In this document: positions 28,423 through 36,784 of the stretch, one piece after another
Layout: each line of letters opens with the position of its first letter
How positions within the stretch are numbered: position 1 is the stretch's first letter
Source: Bog-473 sp963753115
GTDB taxonomy: Bacteria; Actinomycetota; Acidimicrobiia; Acidimicrobiales; RAAP-2
NCBI GenBank assembly: GCA_963753115.1
Contig: CAVWBB010000002.1
Span: forward strand, 124,001-188,000
Direction: 5' to 3'
Length of the DNA stretch: 64,000 nt
Notes under the pieces: generated by a model
Told to the model about the DNA's origin: nothing
What the model saw: the letters and a program-made list of their open reading frames with translations, nothing else
Databases searched by the model: none
Made by a program: the position numbers and the translations under genes

Positions 28423-29205
28423 TTAGCGACCGATGAAGACGGGCTCCCGCTTCTCGGAGAAGGCAGCCATCGCCTCCTGGGTGTCCTTGGTCGAGAAGTT
28501 CAGGGCCTGGCAGCGGGCCTCGTCCTCCACCGCCTGCTCCATGGATGCCATGGAGGAGGCGTGGAGCAGGGTCTTGGTCATGGAGAGTGCCAGGGGCGGC
28601 CCTCCGGCCAGGGTCGCGGCCCACTCGTCCACGAAGGGATCGAGCTCCTCGAGCGGCAGGGCCCGGTTCACCAGGCCTATGGCCGCTGCCTCCTCCCCGC
28701 TCCACATGCCTCCGAAGAGCGCGATCTCCTTGGCCCGGGCCAGGCCGACGAGTCGGGGCAAGAGCCACGAGGCGCCGTTGTCGAGAGCCAGGCCGCGCTT
28801 GGCGAAGATCATGGAGAGCTTGGCCCGATCGCTGCACACGACCAGGTCGCAGCCGAGGGCGAGCGACAGCCCCGCGCCAACGGCGAACCCGTCCACCTTG
28901 GCGATCGTCGGCTTGGAGACGTGGTGCAGCGCCAGAGCGACGTCCCCGAGTCGCCGCATCCTCGCCAGGCCCGATCGGGTGGGATCCGTGGCCGGGCCAC
29001 TCGGATCCGACAGGTCGGCGCCCGAGCAGAAGGCGCCGCCGGCGCCCGTCAGTACCATCACACGGTCGTCCGGGCTGTCCTCGATCTCCTCGAAGATGGC
29101 GCGCAGCTCAATCAGCATCTTGCCGTTGGCGGCATTCTTGCGCTCGGGGCGGTTCATCGTGACGGTGACGACACCGTCCTTGCGCTCGACAATGAGGGTC
29201 TCCAT
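28423..29205 (-). CDS. Enoyl-CoA hydratase/isomerase family protein
   Basis: A 260-residue crotonase-fold protein. GAGGAFCSGADLS forms the first oxyanion-hole strand, and KVDGFAVGAGLSLALGCDLVV the second; the region ALDNGASWLLPRLVG holds the usual catalytic area, where the typical Glu pair is not evident, so it may be an isomerase or hydrolase-type member. Likely works in fatty-acid or aromatic-acid breakdown. It lies between yraN and the stomatin pair on the same strand. Confidence 0.87.
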   Translation of the reverse strand: METLIVERKDGVVTVTMNRPERKNAANGKMLIELRAIFEEIEDSPDDRVMVLTGAGGAFCSGADLSDPSGPATDPTRSGLARMRRLGDVALALHHVSKPTIAKVDGFAVGAGLSLALGCDLVVCSDRAKLSMIFAKRGLALDNGASWLLPRLVGLARAKEIALFGGMWSGEEAAAIGLVNRALPLEELDPFVDEWAATLAGGPPLALSMTKTLLHASSMASMEQAVEDEARCQALNFSTKDTQEAMAAFSEKREPVFIGR

Positions 29206-29231
29206 GGGAACGGACCCTATGCCGCGCCGCT

Positions 29232-29585
29232 TCAGAACGCACCTTCGACGACCTCCAGCTTCCCGTCGAGCACGCCGACGACGTCGAAGCGGACCTCGGA
29301 CCAGCGGCCGCCATGCTGGTGGAGGTACAGCGCCGCCAGCCGGCGCAGCCGGCGCTGCTTCGGTCGGGTCACAGCCTCGAGCGGATGGCCGTGGGCGGAC
29401 CCGGTCCGAGCCTTGACCTCGCAGACGACCAGGGTCGTGCCGCGGGCGCAGAGCAGGTCGATCTCACCAGCCCGGCAGCGCCAGTTCTGCTCCAACACCG
29501 CATACCCGTGCGCCCGGTAGTGCGCAGTGGCGAGCCGTTCGCCGAAGCCGCCGAGTGCGCTGTTGCGCCGATCCCCGTTCCCCAC
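29232..29585 (-). CDS. yraN: YraN/UPF0102 endonuclease-like protein
   Basis: A 117-residue UPF0102 protein with the restriction-nuclease-like core: GEIDLLCARG followed by VVCEVKAR, giving the D-(x)n-E-x-K pattern. G-E-x-L-A near the start and LRRLAALYL later fit the family. Normally next to comM and dprA; here that pair is at 17-19 kb. Cellular role unproven. Confidence 0.9.
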   Translation of the reverse strand: MGNGDRRNSALGGFGERLATAHYRAHGYAVLEQNWRCRAGEIDLLCARGTTLVVCEVKARTGSAHGHPLEAVTRPKQRRLRRLAALYLHQHGGRWSEVRFDVVGVLDGKLEVVEGAF

Positions 29586-29614
29586 TGATGAGGAACGGTC
29601 GCTCCGGCGCGGGA

Positions 29615-29908
29615 TCAGAGCTCTTGTTCGGGCAACCGCTCGATGTTCACGTCACGGAAGGTGACGACCCGCACCTCGGGCACGAAGCGAGCCGGACGGT
29701 ACATGTCCCACACCCAGGCGTCACGGAGCTCCAGCTCGATGCACGCCGGCGTCGTGTCGGAACGGACGTTCAGCGAGACGTCGTTGGCGAGATAGAAGCG
29801 TCGCTCCGTCTCGATCACGTAGGTGAAGACCGGCAGGACGGCTCGGTACTCCTGGACGAGCCCGAGCTCGATCTCGGATTCGTAGCGCTCGAGGTCTTCC
29901 TCGCTCAC
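29615..29908 (-). CDS. DUF2469 family protein
   Basis: A 97-residue acidic protein beginning MSEEDLERYESEIELGLVQEYR, with FTYVIETERRFYLAND and later MYRPARFV. This small family is restricted largely to actinobacteria and sits between rplS/rnhB and yraN in their genomes. Function unknown. No membrane segment or metal motif is seen. Confidence 0.9.
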   Translation of the reverse strand: MSEEDLERYESEIELGLVQEYRAVLPVFTYVIETERRFYLANDVSLNVRSDTTPACIELELRDAWVWDMYRPARFVPEVRVVTFRDVNIERLPEQEL

Positions 29909-29948
29909 GCTGCGACCGCCCTACTCGTCGTGGTCCTCCTGGACGGTG

Positions 29949-30446
29949 TCATCGACCTCGGTGTCGTCCGTCCCGACCTCGTCGACGGCATCGGTCTCGA
30001 CCGTCGTCGACCGCGTCGACCTCGTCGACCTCTTCGAGCTCCTCGACGTCCGCGCCCTCGACGTCGTCCTCGACGACGGTCTCCAGAGCGGCCTTGCCAC
30101 GCGGGATGCGACGCTCCTTGATCTTCGCTGCCTTCCCGTGGCGGTCACGCAGGTAGTAGAGCTTGGCCCGGCGGACGTCGCCCAATGTGGTGACCTCGAT
30201 CTTGGCGATCGTGGGCGAGTGCACCGGGAAGGTCCGCTCGACGCCCACCCCGAAGCTCACCTTGCGCACGGTGAAGGTCTCCTGCACACCCCCGCCCTGG
30301 CGCCGCATGACGGCGCCCTGGAAGACCTGCACCCGCTCACGGTTGCCCTCCACGACCCGGACGTGGACCTTGACGGTGTCGCCAGGGCGGAACTCGGGGA
30401 TGTCGTCGCGCAGGCTGTCGCGATCGATCGTTTCGGTGGGGTGCAT
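29949..30446 (-). CDS. rplS: 50S ribosomal protein L19 (acidic tail frame-shifted)
   Basis: L19 at the 30S-50S interface. The core (residues 1-115: PEFRPGDTVKVHVRVVEG, then GVERTFPVHSP and RRAKLYYLRDR) is intact. An unusual Glu/Asp/Val extension follows. In the current frame its end turns into Arg-rich sequence. Removing one C at 30001-30002 keeps the tail acidic (ETDAVDEVGTDDTEVDD) up to a TAG at 29921, so the native gene probably ends there. ATG 30446 is used; AAGGACG lies upstream. Confidence 0.93.
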   Translation of the reverse strand: MHPTETIDRDSLRDDIPEFRPGDTVKVHVRVVEGNRERVQVFQGAVMRRQGGGVQETFTVRKVSFGVGVERTFPVHSPTIAKIEVTTLGDVRRAKLYYLRDRHGKAAKIKERRIPRGKAALETVVEDDVEGADVEELEEVDEVDAVDDGRDRCRRRGRDGRHRGR

Positions 30447-30463
30447 GAGAGGCGTCCTTCGGT

Positions 30464-31228
30464 TCACACCGGCTCAGTGCCGGACTGGACATCGTAGCCG
30501 TGCTCGGAGAGGGCCTGCACGTCGCTGGGGCTGAGCGCCGAGGCCCTGACCAGGCGCGCAATCAAGTCAGGGCGGCGCTCGGCCGTGCGCAGCAGGGCCT
30601 GGCGGCGGCGCCATGCCGCCACGGCCCCGTGGTCCCCAGACCGGAGCACCTCGGGGACGGCCCAGCCCCGGAACTCCGCCGGCCGGGTGTACTGGGGGTA
30701 TTCGAGCAGGCCGTCGGCGAAGCTCTCGTCCCGGGCCGACTCCTCGTTGCCCAAGACGTCGGGCAGGAGGCGGGCGACCGCCTCGACGACGACGAGCGCC
30801 GCCAACTCGCCTCCGGCCAGCACGAAGTCCCCCACCGAGAGCTCATCGTCGACGAGGTGGTCGGCCACCCGCTGGTCGACACCCTCGTAACGCCCGCAGA
30901 GCAGGGAGAAGCCGCCCGCCGCGTGCTCCGCCAACTCGGCGGCCACCGTCTGATTAAAGGGCCGGCCGCCCGGTGCTAGCAGGAAGAGGGGGCGCGGCAG
31001 GTCCGGAACGGACTCGACGCTGCGGAAGATCGGGTCCGGGGTCAGGACCATGCCCGCTCCCCCGCCGAACGGGCTGTCGTCGACCGAGCGGCGGGCGTCG
31101 TCCGCGCCGTTGCGCAGGTCGTGGACACGCACGTCGAGCGCGCCCGCCTCGGTGGCCCGACCGAGAATCGACATGCCGCAGTAGGTGGCGACGACCTCGG
31201 GGAAGATCGTGAAGACGTCGATCCTCAC
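30464..31228 (-). CDS. trmD: tRNA (guanine-37-N1)-methyltransferase TrmD
   Basis: A 254-residue SPOUT methyltransferase. The knotted cofactor-site segments FSLLCGRYEGVDQRV and LSVGDFVLAGGELAA, and the N-terminal MRIDVFTIFPE, are all conserved. It methylates G37 next to the anticodon and prevents frameshifting. It lies 10 bp after rimM in the rpsP-rimM-trmD-rplS operon. Confidence 0.96.
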   Translation of the reverse strand: MRIDVFTIFPEVVATYCGMSILGRATEAGALDVRVHDLRNGADDARRSVDDSPFGGGAGMVLTPDPIFRSVESVPDLPRPLFLLAPGGRPFNQTVAAELAEHAAGGFSLLCGRYEGVDQRVADHLVDDELSVGDFVLAGGELAALVVVEAVARLLPDVLGNEESARDESFADGLLEYPQYTRPAEFRGWAVPEVLRSGDHGAVAAWRRRQALLRTAERRPDLIARLVRASALSPSDVQALSEHGYDVQSGTEPV

Positions 31229-31238
31229 GTCGCTGCGG

Positions 31239-31706
31239 TCACAGGTCGAGCAGTCCTTCAGGGATGTCGACGTCGACGGTGCGGGCGCTCGCGTCGTGGG
31301 AGATGACGAAGCGGACGGGGATCAGCCCGCCGGACTCGAGCACCATCAGGTCGCTGGCGGGATTGGCTTCCACCGAGGCGATGACGCCGAGCGCGGTACC
31401 GGCGGTGTCCCGCACGGTGGCGCCGACGAGCTCGTGGACCCAGATCACGTCCGGCACGTCGTCGAGCGGCTCGGCGAGGAGCTCCAGCCCGCGCAGGCCG
31501 TCGGCGGCGTTCCGGTCCTCCACGCCTTCGAACTGCACGATGTAGCGGTCCGGTCCGAAGGGGGTCGACCACACCACCGTGAGAATCCCCCGCTCGGAGG
31601 CCAATTCGGTTCCGGCGTCGACGCGCTGGGTCTGGTCGGTCCAGAGCTGGACGACGACCTCGCCGCGCAGGCCGTGGGCCTTTGTGACCCGCCCGACTTT
31701 GAGCAG
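31239..31706 (-). CDS. rimM: 16S rRNA processing protein RimM (non-canonical start)
   Basis: RimM helps mature the 30S head. The N-terminal beta-barrel reads LLKVGRVTKAHGLRGEVVV and the C-terminal PRC-barrel contains DVPDVIWVHELVGATV. The first canonical codon in frame, a TTG at 31604, would remove the conserved N-terminus. Upstream the frame has no ATG, GTG or TTG before a stop, so I place the start at CTG 31706, two bases after the KH-gene stop. Either a CTG start or a small sequence error explains it. Confidence 0.9.
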   Translation of the reverse strand: MLKVGRVTKAHGLRGEVVVQLWTDQTQRVDAGTELASERGILTVVWSTPFGPDRYIVQFEGVEDRNAADGLRGLELLAEPLDDVPDVIWVHELVGATVRDTAGTALGVIASVEANPASDLMVLESGGLIPVRFVISHDASARTVDVDIPEGLLDL

Positions 31707-31707
31707 A

Positions 31708-32061
31708 TCAGTCGTCGACGATGTCGACGCTGGCCTGGACGCCGTCCTTGGCGCCCGCCACGTTGACCAGCGTCCGGATGGCCTGGGCGGTGCGGCCGCG
31801 TCGGCCGATCACCCGGCCCATGTCGTCGGGGGCCACGTGCAGGTTGAGGCGCAGGCCACCCCTGCGCTCTTCGGTGTCGATGACAACCGAGTCCGGGTCG
31901 TTGGACAGCGAGCGTGCCAGGTACGTCAGCACGGCCAACGCGGTGCCGCCTTCCTGGTCCCCGAGCTCGTTGCCCTCACCAACCTCGTCCTCGACGTCGT
32001 CGATGTCGTCGTCGGCCCCCTCGGACTGGTTGATGTCGCCCGCTTCGTAGAGGTCGGTCAC
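31708..32061 (-). CDS. KH-domain RNA-binding protein (YlqC/KhpA-like) with acidic extension
   Basis: A 117-residue protein. The KH domain (about 45-115) has the GxxG loop in VIGRRGRTAQAIRTLV. Ordinary members have about 75-80 residues; this one carries an extra ~40-residue acidic start (ADDDIDDVEDEVGEGNELGD). The GTG at 32061 overlaps the rpsP stop (GTGA). Its place between rpsP and rimM is standard and suggests a role in ribosome maturation or small RNA binding. Confidence 0.9.
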   Translation of the reverse strand: MTDLYEAGDINQSEGADDDIDDVEDEVGEGNELGDQEGGTALAVLTYLARSLSNDPDSVVIDTEERRGGLRLNLHVAPDDMGRVIGRRGRTAQAIRTLVNVAGAKDGVQASVDIVDD

Positions 32062-32342
32062 TTGGCCCTCGCCGCGGCGAACTCGTCCCAGGCCCCGGAG
32101 GTCTTCAGGATGCGTTCGACCCGTTCGGTCGGCTGCGCTCCATTGACCAGCCACTTCACGGCCTTGGCGTTGTCGATGTTGATGACTGCGTCTGGTTCGG
32201 CCGTCGAGGAACCTCGCGGAGCGTAGGTGCCCACGATCTCGAGGAACCGGCCGTCACGCGGTGATCGGCTGTCGGCTGCCACGACCCGATAGGTCGGCTG
32301 CTTCTTCTTACCCATCCGCACAAGGCGGAGCTTTACTGCCAC
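32058..32342 (-). CDS. rpsP: 30S ribosomal protein S16
   Basis: A 94-residue S16: MAVKLRLVRMGKKKQPTYRV start and RFLEIVGTYAPRG in the middle are diagnostic. First gene of the rpsP-KH-rimM-trmD-rplS group. The 58-bp gap to ffh likely holds a promoter or processing site. Confidence 0.97.
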   Translation of the reverse strand: MAVKLRLVRMGKKKQPTYRVVAADSRSPRDGRFLEIVGTYAPRGSSTAEPDAVINIDNAKAVKWLVNGAQPTERVERILKTSGAWDEFAAARAK

Positions 32343-32400
32343 GGACTAATTCCTCCACTGATCTGGACGTCTTGGCCGTCCATTCTGGCAGATAGCGGGC

Positions 32401-33960
32401 CTACCGACCTTTCGGAGGGGTGACCCGCCCGCCCTTCTTCTTCTTCTTGGTGCCCTTGTTGCCGCTGACCACCGGTCGCGCCGGGGCTGCGACAGGGAGG
32501 CCCGGGAAGCCCGAGGGCAGCTCACCGCCCTCTTCCATGAGTTGGGAGAGCATGTCGAAGTCGGCTCCGGCGGGAGCGGCCGGCAAGCCGGCGGCTCCCT
32601 GCTGCGCCAGCTTGCGGGCGGCTCGGCCGCTCATGCCAGCCATGTTGGGCATGCCAGGGAGGTTGGGCATGTTGCCCGAGGCCATCCCCTTCATCATCTT
32701 CTGCATCTCCTTGAACTGCTTCAGGAGCGTGTTCACGTCCTGGATGGAGGTGCCAGAGCCCCGGGCCACGCGGCTGCGGCGAGAGCCGTCCAGGAGCGCA
32801 GTGTCGCTGCGCTCGGCTGGGGTCATGGAGCAGACGATCGCCTCCACCTTGGCCACCTCGCCGTCGTCGATCTGCCCGGCGGCCTGGCGCATCTCTTTGG
32901 ACATGCCGGGCATGAGCCGCATGAGCCCGCCGAGCGATCCCATCTTCTTGACCTGCCGGAGCTGGGAGAGGAAGTCGTCCAGGGTGAACTGGCCCTGCAT
33001 GAGGCGGTTGGCGCTCTTGGTCACCTCATCGGTGTCCATGGTGCGCTCGGCCTGCTCAATCAGGCTCAGAACGTCCCCCATGCCGAGGATGCGATCGGCC
33101 ATGCGGTCGGGGTGGAACAGGTCGAAGTCCTCGAGACGCTCACCAGTGCTGGCGAACGCGATCGGCTTGCCGACGACACCCTTGACCGAGAGTGCGGCGC
33201 CGCCGCGGGCATCACCGTCGAGCTTGGTGAGGATGACGCCACTCAGCTCGAGCGTGTCGTGAAAGGCTTTCGCCGTCGCCACGGCGTCCTGCCCGATCAT
33301 GGCGTCGACGACCAGGAACGTGTAGTGCGGCTCGATCGCCGCGGAGATATCCCGGATCTGCTGCATGAGGTCAGCGTCGATGGTGAGGCGGCCTGCGGTG
33401 TCGATGATGCAGATGTCACGGCCGAGACGGCGAGCCTCCTCCAGGCCGGCCTTGGCGCACGACACCGGGTCCGTGGGCTCGCTGAACACCGTCACCCCAG
33501 CCTGCTGGCCGAGGACACGCAACTGCTCGACCGCAGCGGGGCGCTGCAGGTCAGCGCCGACCAGCAGCGGATTGCGACCCTGCTGCTTCCACCAGAGGGC
33601 GAGCTTGGCCGAGTTGGTGGTCTTCCCGGAGCCCTGCAGGCCGGCCATGAGCACGACGGTGGGTGGCCGCGAGGCGTAGCTCAGCTTCAGGGTCTCGCCG
33701 CCGAGCACGCCGATCAGCTCCTCGTGGACGGCGCGGACGACCTGCTGGCCCGGGGTCAGGCTCTTGGCAAGCGCCTCGGTGCTGACTCGCAGCCGAATGC
33801 CGTCACAGAAGCGACGGGCGACCGACAGCTCGACGTCGGCCTCGAGCAGCGCTGTACGGATCTCCTTGAGTGCCTCGTCGAGATCTTCGTCACTGATGCG
33901 GCCCTTGCCGCGCAGGCGTGTCGAGATCCGCTCGAGGCGGTCGGAGAGGGCGTCGAACAT
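32401..33960 (-). CDS. ffh: Signal recognition particle protein Ffh
   Basis: A 519-residue SRP54-type GTPase. N domain (1-90), G domain with GLQGSGKTTNSAKL, DTAGRL and TKLDGDARGG, then the Met-rich M domain that binds signal sequences and 4.5S RNA (MPNLPGMPNMAGM and nearby). A basic Lys-rich tail (GTKKKKKGGR) is longer than in E. coli. It works with FtsY, encoded at 37-38 kb, to deliver membrane proteins. Confidence 0.97.
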   Translation of the reverse strand: MFDALSDRLERISTRLRGKGRISDEDLDEALKEIRTALLEADVELSVARRFCDGIRLRVSTEALAKSLTPGQQVVRAVHEELIGVLGGETLKLSYASRPPTVVLMAGLQGSGKTTNSAKLALWWKQQGRNPLLVGADLQRPAAVEQLRVLGQQAGVTVFSEPTDPVSCAKAGLEEARRLGRDICIIDTAGRLTIDADLMQQIRDISAAIEPHYTFLVVDAMIGQDAVATAKAFHDTLELSGVILTKLDGDARGGAALSVKGVVGKPIAFASTGERLEDFDLFHPDRMADRILGMGDVLSLIEQAERTMDTDEVTKSANRLMQGQFTLDDFLSQLRQVKKMGSLGGLMRLMPGMSKEMRQAAGQIDDGEVAKVEAIVCSMTPAERSDTALLDGSRRSRVARGSGTSIQDVNTLLKQFKEMQKMMKGMASGNMPNLPGMPNMAGMSGRAARKLAQQGAAGLPAAPAGADFDMLSQLMEEGGELPSGFPGLPVAAPARPVVSGNKGTKKKKKGGRVTPPKGR

Positions 33961-34024
33961 GGGGTCTCAGGTTAGCCACGAGGGCCGCGTGGGCCGCCCG
34001 CACTCGGCGATGCATGTCTGCCGC

Positions 34025-34051
34025 GACTCTCAACACGTTCGTTTACAGTTT
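34025..34051 (+). repeat. 27-bp conserved intergenic motif, copy 1
   Basis: Matches 24 of 27 bases with 54574-54600, sharing GACTCTCAACACG and TCGTTTA blocks; the differences are at positions 14, 22 and 27 of the motif. It lies in the divergent gap between ffh and the DUF6687 gene. The flanks are not conserved. No known promoter, SOS box or DnaA box pattern fits well. Confidence 0.7.
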
Positions 34052-34096
34052 CAGGAGAGAGACCCGGGGTTCACGGGCAGAGGGACCGTCGGCCCT

Positions 34097-34183
34097 CGAC
34101 CACGGACCACGGGCCACGGGCCACGGGCCACAGGCCACGGGCCACGCGGCCACGGGCCACGGGCCACGGGCCACGGGCTACCT
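34097..34183. repeat. Heptanucleotide tandem array (GGCCACG)
   Basis: About twelve near-perfect copies of the 7-mer GGCCACG (with rare changes such as GGACCAC, GGCCACA and one CG insertion) lie in the gap between the 27-bp motif and the DUF6687 gene. It is a simple-sequence array prone to slippage and could alter promoter spacing. The array ends ~55 bp before the GTG start. Confidence 0.85.
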
Positions 34184-34239
34184 GCACCGGTCGGGCACCC
34201 ACGCTCCAGCCCGGACGACGGCGCCGTACGCTCGCGCCG

Positions 34240-35265
34240 GTGAGCCACCGCTTCCCGGGCCTGACCTACGTCCCATACGGCGACCTGGGGGGAGTTCCCA
34301 ACGTCGTGGTGGACGGCTCGCCTGCCCAGGGCACCGTCGTGTGCCTCTCGCACTGGCCGGGTATCGGCAGCCCGCCCGAGTTCGCTGCCGATCTCTCCGC
34401 GGAAATGGCGCTGTTGTACCTCTCGGCGTTCGACCGCCATGAGGGTGCAGCAGCCGTTTCCAACAACCACTTCGATCAGGACGGGCTGGTCGGGGTCTTC
34501 GCACTCACCACACCGGAGGCCGCGCTGGCGCGACGGGATCTGCTGATCGAAGTGGCGCGTGCCGGGGACTTCGCCGTCACGCGCTCGCGGCAGGCCGCAC
34601 GCATTTCGATGGTGCTCTCGGCCTACGCCGACCCCCAGCGGAGCCCGTTGCCGGGCTTGCCCGAGGACGACGACGCCCGCACCGCCGTGCTCTTTCACGA
34701 GCTGCTCGGCCGGTTCGCCGACATCTGCGACGGGCCGGATCGCTTCCGCACGCTCTGGGCCGAGGAGGATGAGGCGCTGGGGGCCAGCGAGGAGGCACTC
34801 GCCGCCGGTCTCGTGACGATCCGTGAGGATCCCGAATTGGACCTGGCAGTGGTCACGGTCTCCGAGCGCGCACCGCGGAAGGGGGGTCACCGGTTCGGAG
34901 GGCAGTGGGTAGAGGGCCTGCATCCCATCGCACTGCACAACGCCACCGAGAGCGGCGCCGTTCTCACCCAGCAGGGTCGCCACTATGCGTTCGCCTACCG
35001 CTACGAGAGCTGGGTGCAGTTCCGATCGCGCCCCGTGCGCCCGCGGGTGGACCTGGCGCCGCTCGCTGGGCATCTGACCGAGGCGGAAGAAGCCTGCGGT
35101 GGAACGGCCATCTGGGTAGCTGAGCGGATCTCGGGACTGATCCCCACGCTGGCGCCGGCCGGGATGCAGGAGAGCTGCCTCGGTCCCAGCGCCGTGCAGC
35201 ACCTGGTGCAGACCCACCTCCGGACGGCGCCGCCGGCCTGGGATCCGTACACCGTCCGCTGCTGA
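34240..35265 (+). CDS. DUF6687 family protein
   Basis: A 341-residue soluble protein. It begins with FVPYGDL-like TYVPYGDLGGVPNVVVDG and has the conserved SNNHFDQDGLVGVFAL segment, whose His/Asp cluster resembles a metal site of DHH-like folds, and later RDLLIEVARAGDF. I match it to the actinobacterial DUF6687 family; no reaction is known. GTG start; the repeat array lies immediately upstream. First of three plus-strand genes between ffh and ftsY. Confidence 0.75.
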   Translation: MSHRFPGLTYVPYGDLGGVPNVVVDGSPAQGTVVCLSHWPGIGSPPEFAADLSAEMALLYLSAFDRHEGAAAVSNNHFDQDGLVGVFALTTPEAALARRDLLIEVARAGDFAVTRSRQAARISMVLSAYADPQRSPLPGLPEDDDARTAVLFHELLGRFADICDGPDRFRTLWAEEDEALGASEEALAAGLVTIREDPELDLAVVTVSERAPRKGGHRFGGQWVEGLHPIALHNATESGAVLTQQGRHYAFAYRYESWVQFRSRPVRPRVDLAPLAGHLTEAEEACGGTAIWVAERISGLIPTLAPAGMQESCLGPSAVQHLVQTHLRTAPPAWDPYTVRC

Positions 35266-35364
35266 ACCGCGCCAGGGGCTGCGCTCCGAAGGAGCTGTGA
35301 TTGCGCTCTTGCTGCGCTCCTGGTGCCGCTGGTTTTCAGCCCCCAGCGAGTACCGTCTCGGCGC

Positions 35365-35958
35365 ATGTCCTCCCGCACACCTCGCTTCTGGACGCTCGCG
35401 CTCGCCATCGGTGCAGCCGGCGCGCTCGGCCTGGCCGCCTGCAGCTCGTCGCCGCCGAGCACCTCCGGCGCCGGCGCCACGACGAGCACGAACGCGGCCA
35501 ACACGAACTCGACCACGACCGTCCCGGGTCAGAGCCCGCTCGACGCCATCCTCCCCATCCCGGCCGCAGACCAGTCCCCCGCTGGCACGACGGGCCAGGC
35601 CCCGAACGTGACCGTGCCCTCCAGCGCGCCGCCGACCTCGCTCCAGAGCGCGGATCTCATCACCGGGACGGGTGCGGCAGCCGCCCCCGGCGACAACGTC
35701 ACTGTGCAGTACGTGCTGGCCACGTACTCGTCGGGGAAGGTGATCCAGTCGTCGTGGACCAGCCAGCCCTTCACCTTCAAGCTGGGCGCGGGACAGGTCA
35801 TCCCTGGCTGGGACAAGGGAGTCGTCGGCATGAAGGTCGGTGGGCGGCGCGAGCTGATCATCCCGCCCAACCTCGGCTACGGGGCCCAGTCGCCTGGGCC
35901 GGGCATCGCCGCCAACGACACCCTCGTCTTCGTCATCGACCTGCTCAAAGTGAGCTAG
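35365..35958 (+). CDS. FKBP-type peptidyl-prolyl isomerase lipoprotein
   Basis: A 197-residue exported PPIase. The N-terminus has a signal peptide ending in a lipobox (LGLAACSS), so it should be lipid-anchored. A Ser/Thr/Asn-rich linker (about 30-85) leads to one FKBP domain (about 95-197) with QPFTFKLGAGQVIPGWDKG, then LIIPPNLGYG and FVIDLLKV. It likely helps fold extracytoplasmic proteins. ATG 35365 fits the signal peptide. Confidence 0.92.
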   Translation: MSSRTPRFWTLALAIGAAGALGLAACSSSPPSTSGAGATTSTNAANTNSTTTVPGQSPLDAILPIPAADQSPAGTTGQAPNVTVPSSAPPTSLQSADLITGTGAAAAPGDNVTVQYVLATYSSGKVIQSSWTSQPFTFKLGAGQVIPGWDKGVVGMKVGGRRELIIPPNLGYGAQSPGPGIAANDTLVFVIDLLKVS

Positions 35959-35971
35959 GGACCCCGCGACG

Positions 35972-36736
35972 GTGGAGGTCACGTCGCACATCGACGCACT
36001 GCGCCGGCAAGGAGAGCTGCTGGCGGCGGCAACGGACACAGCTGACCCCGGCGCCGCCGTTCCGACCTGCCCGGACTGGACGGTGCGTGACCTCGTGCGC
36101 CACATGGGCGGCATCCATCGCTGGGCGACCGGGTTCGTCGCGGACCGGCGCATCGAGCCATGGCGAGTCGGACTCGACGAAGTCGTGGGCACCTGGCCCG
36201 ATGACCCCGACCTGGCCGACTGGCTCCGCACCGGATGCACGGTGCTGGCTGACGCGTTGGCTGCCGCGCCCGACGATCTCGAGTGCTGGACCTTCCTTCC
36301 CGCGCCGTCGGCCCGGGCCATGTGGGCCCGCCGACAAGCGCACGAGACGGCCATCCACCGGATCGACGCCGAGTTGGCGGTGGGCGCCGCGCCCGCACCG
36401 TTCGGACCCGCCTTCGCCGCGGACGGGGTGGACGAGTTGCTCGTCGGCTTCGTTCCCCGGAGATCCAAGTCGTTGCGCGCCGAACGTCCCGTCAGCCTGT
36501 CGGTGCACTGCACCGATGTGCGGTGGGCCTGGCTGCTCGCCATCGGCCCCGACGGCGTCACGACCGCGACCGCCTCCGATGCGGCCGAGAACGCGGCGGG
36601 CGCGGACTGCTCGGTCGCAGGCGAGGCAGCTGATCTCTATCTGGCGTTGTGGAACCGCGCCGGGACCGAGCATGTGGCCGTGGACGGCGACGAAGCGGTC
36701 CTCAATCTCTTCTTCGACGCGGTCCACGTGCGCTGA
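35972..36736 (+). CDS. Maleylpyruvate isomerase-fold, mycothiol-dependent enzyme family (MDMPI)
   Basis: A 254-residue protein of the DinB-like mycothiol-dependent family. The four-helix N-terminal domain has PTCPDWTVRDLVRHMGGIHRW and later RRQAHETAIHRIDAEL, which provide the histidines that bind the metal in this fold. A smaller C-terminal MDMPI_C domain follows. Substrate unknown. GTG start 13 bp after the FKBP gene, so probably co-transcribed. Supports mycothiol use together with mca. Confidence 0.85.
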   Translation: MEVTSHIDALRRQGELLAAATDTADPGAAVPTCPDWTVRDLVRHMGGIHRWATGFVADRRIEPWRVGLDEVVGTWPDDPDLADWLRTGCTVLADALAAAPDDLECWTFLPAPSARAMWARRQAHETAIHRIDAELAVGAAPAPFGPAFAADGVDELLVGFVPRRSKSLRAERPVSLSVHCTDVRWAWLLAIGPDGVTTATASDAAENAAGADCSVAGEAADLYLALWNRAGTEHVAVDGDEAVLNLFFDAVHVR

Positions 36737-36784
36737 AGGTCAGGCTGAGGCCGCCCCAAGGTCCCGGGCGGCGGCGTCGCCCGT

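Noticed and set aside
34025..34051. 27-bp motif as an actinobacterial SOS box
   Set aside because: It lacks the symmetrical CGAAC-N4-GTTCG pattern; the second copy departs further.
34097..34183. GGCCACG array as a CRISPR or attachment site
   Set aside because: Seven-base head-to-tail units with no spacers and no integrase nearby.
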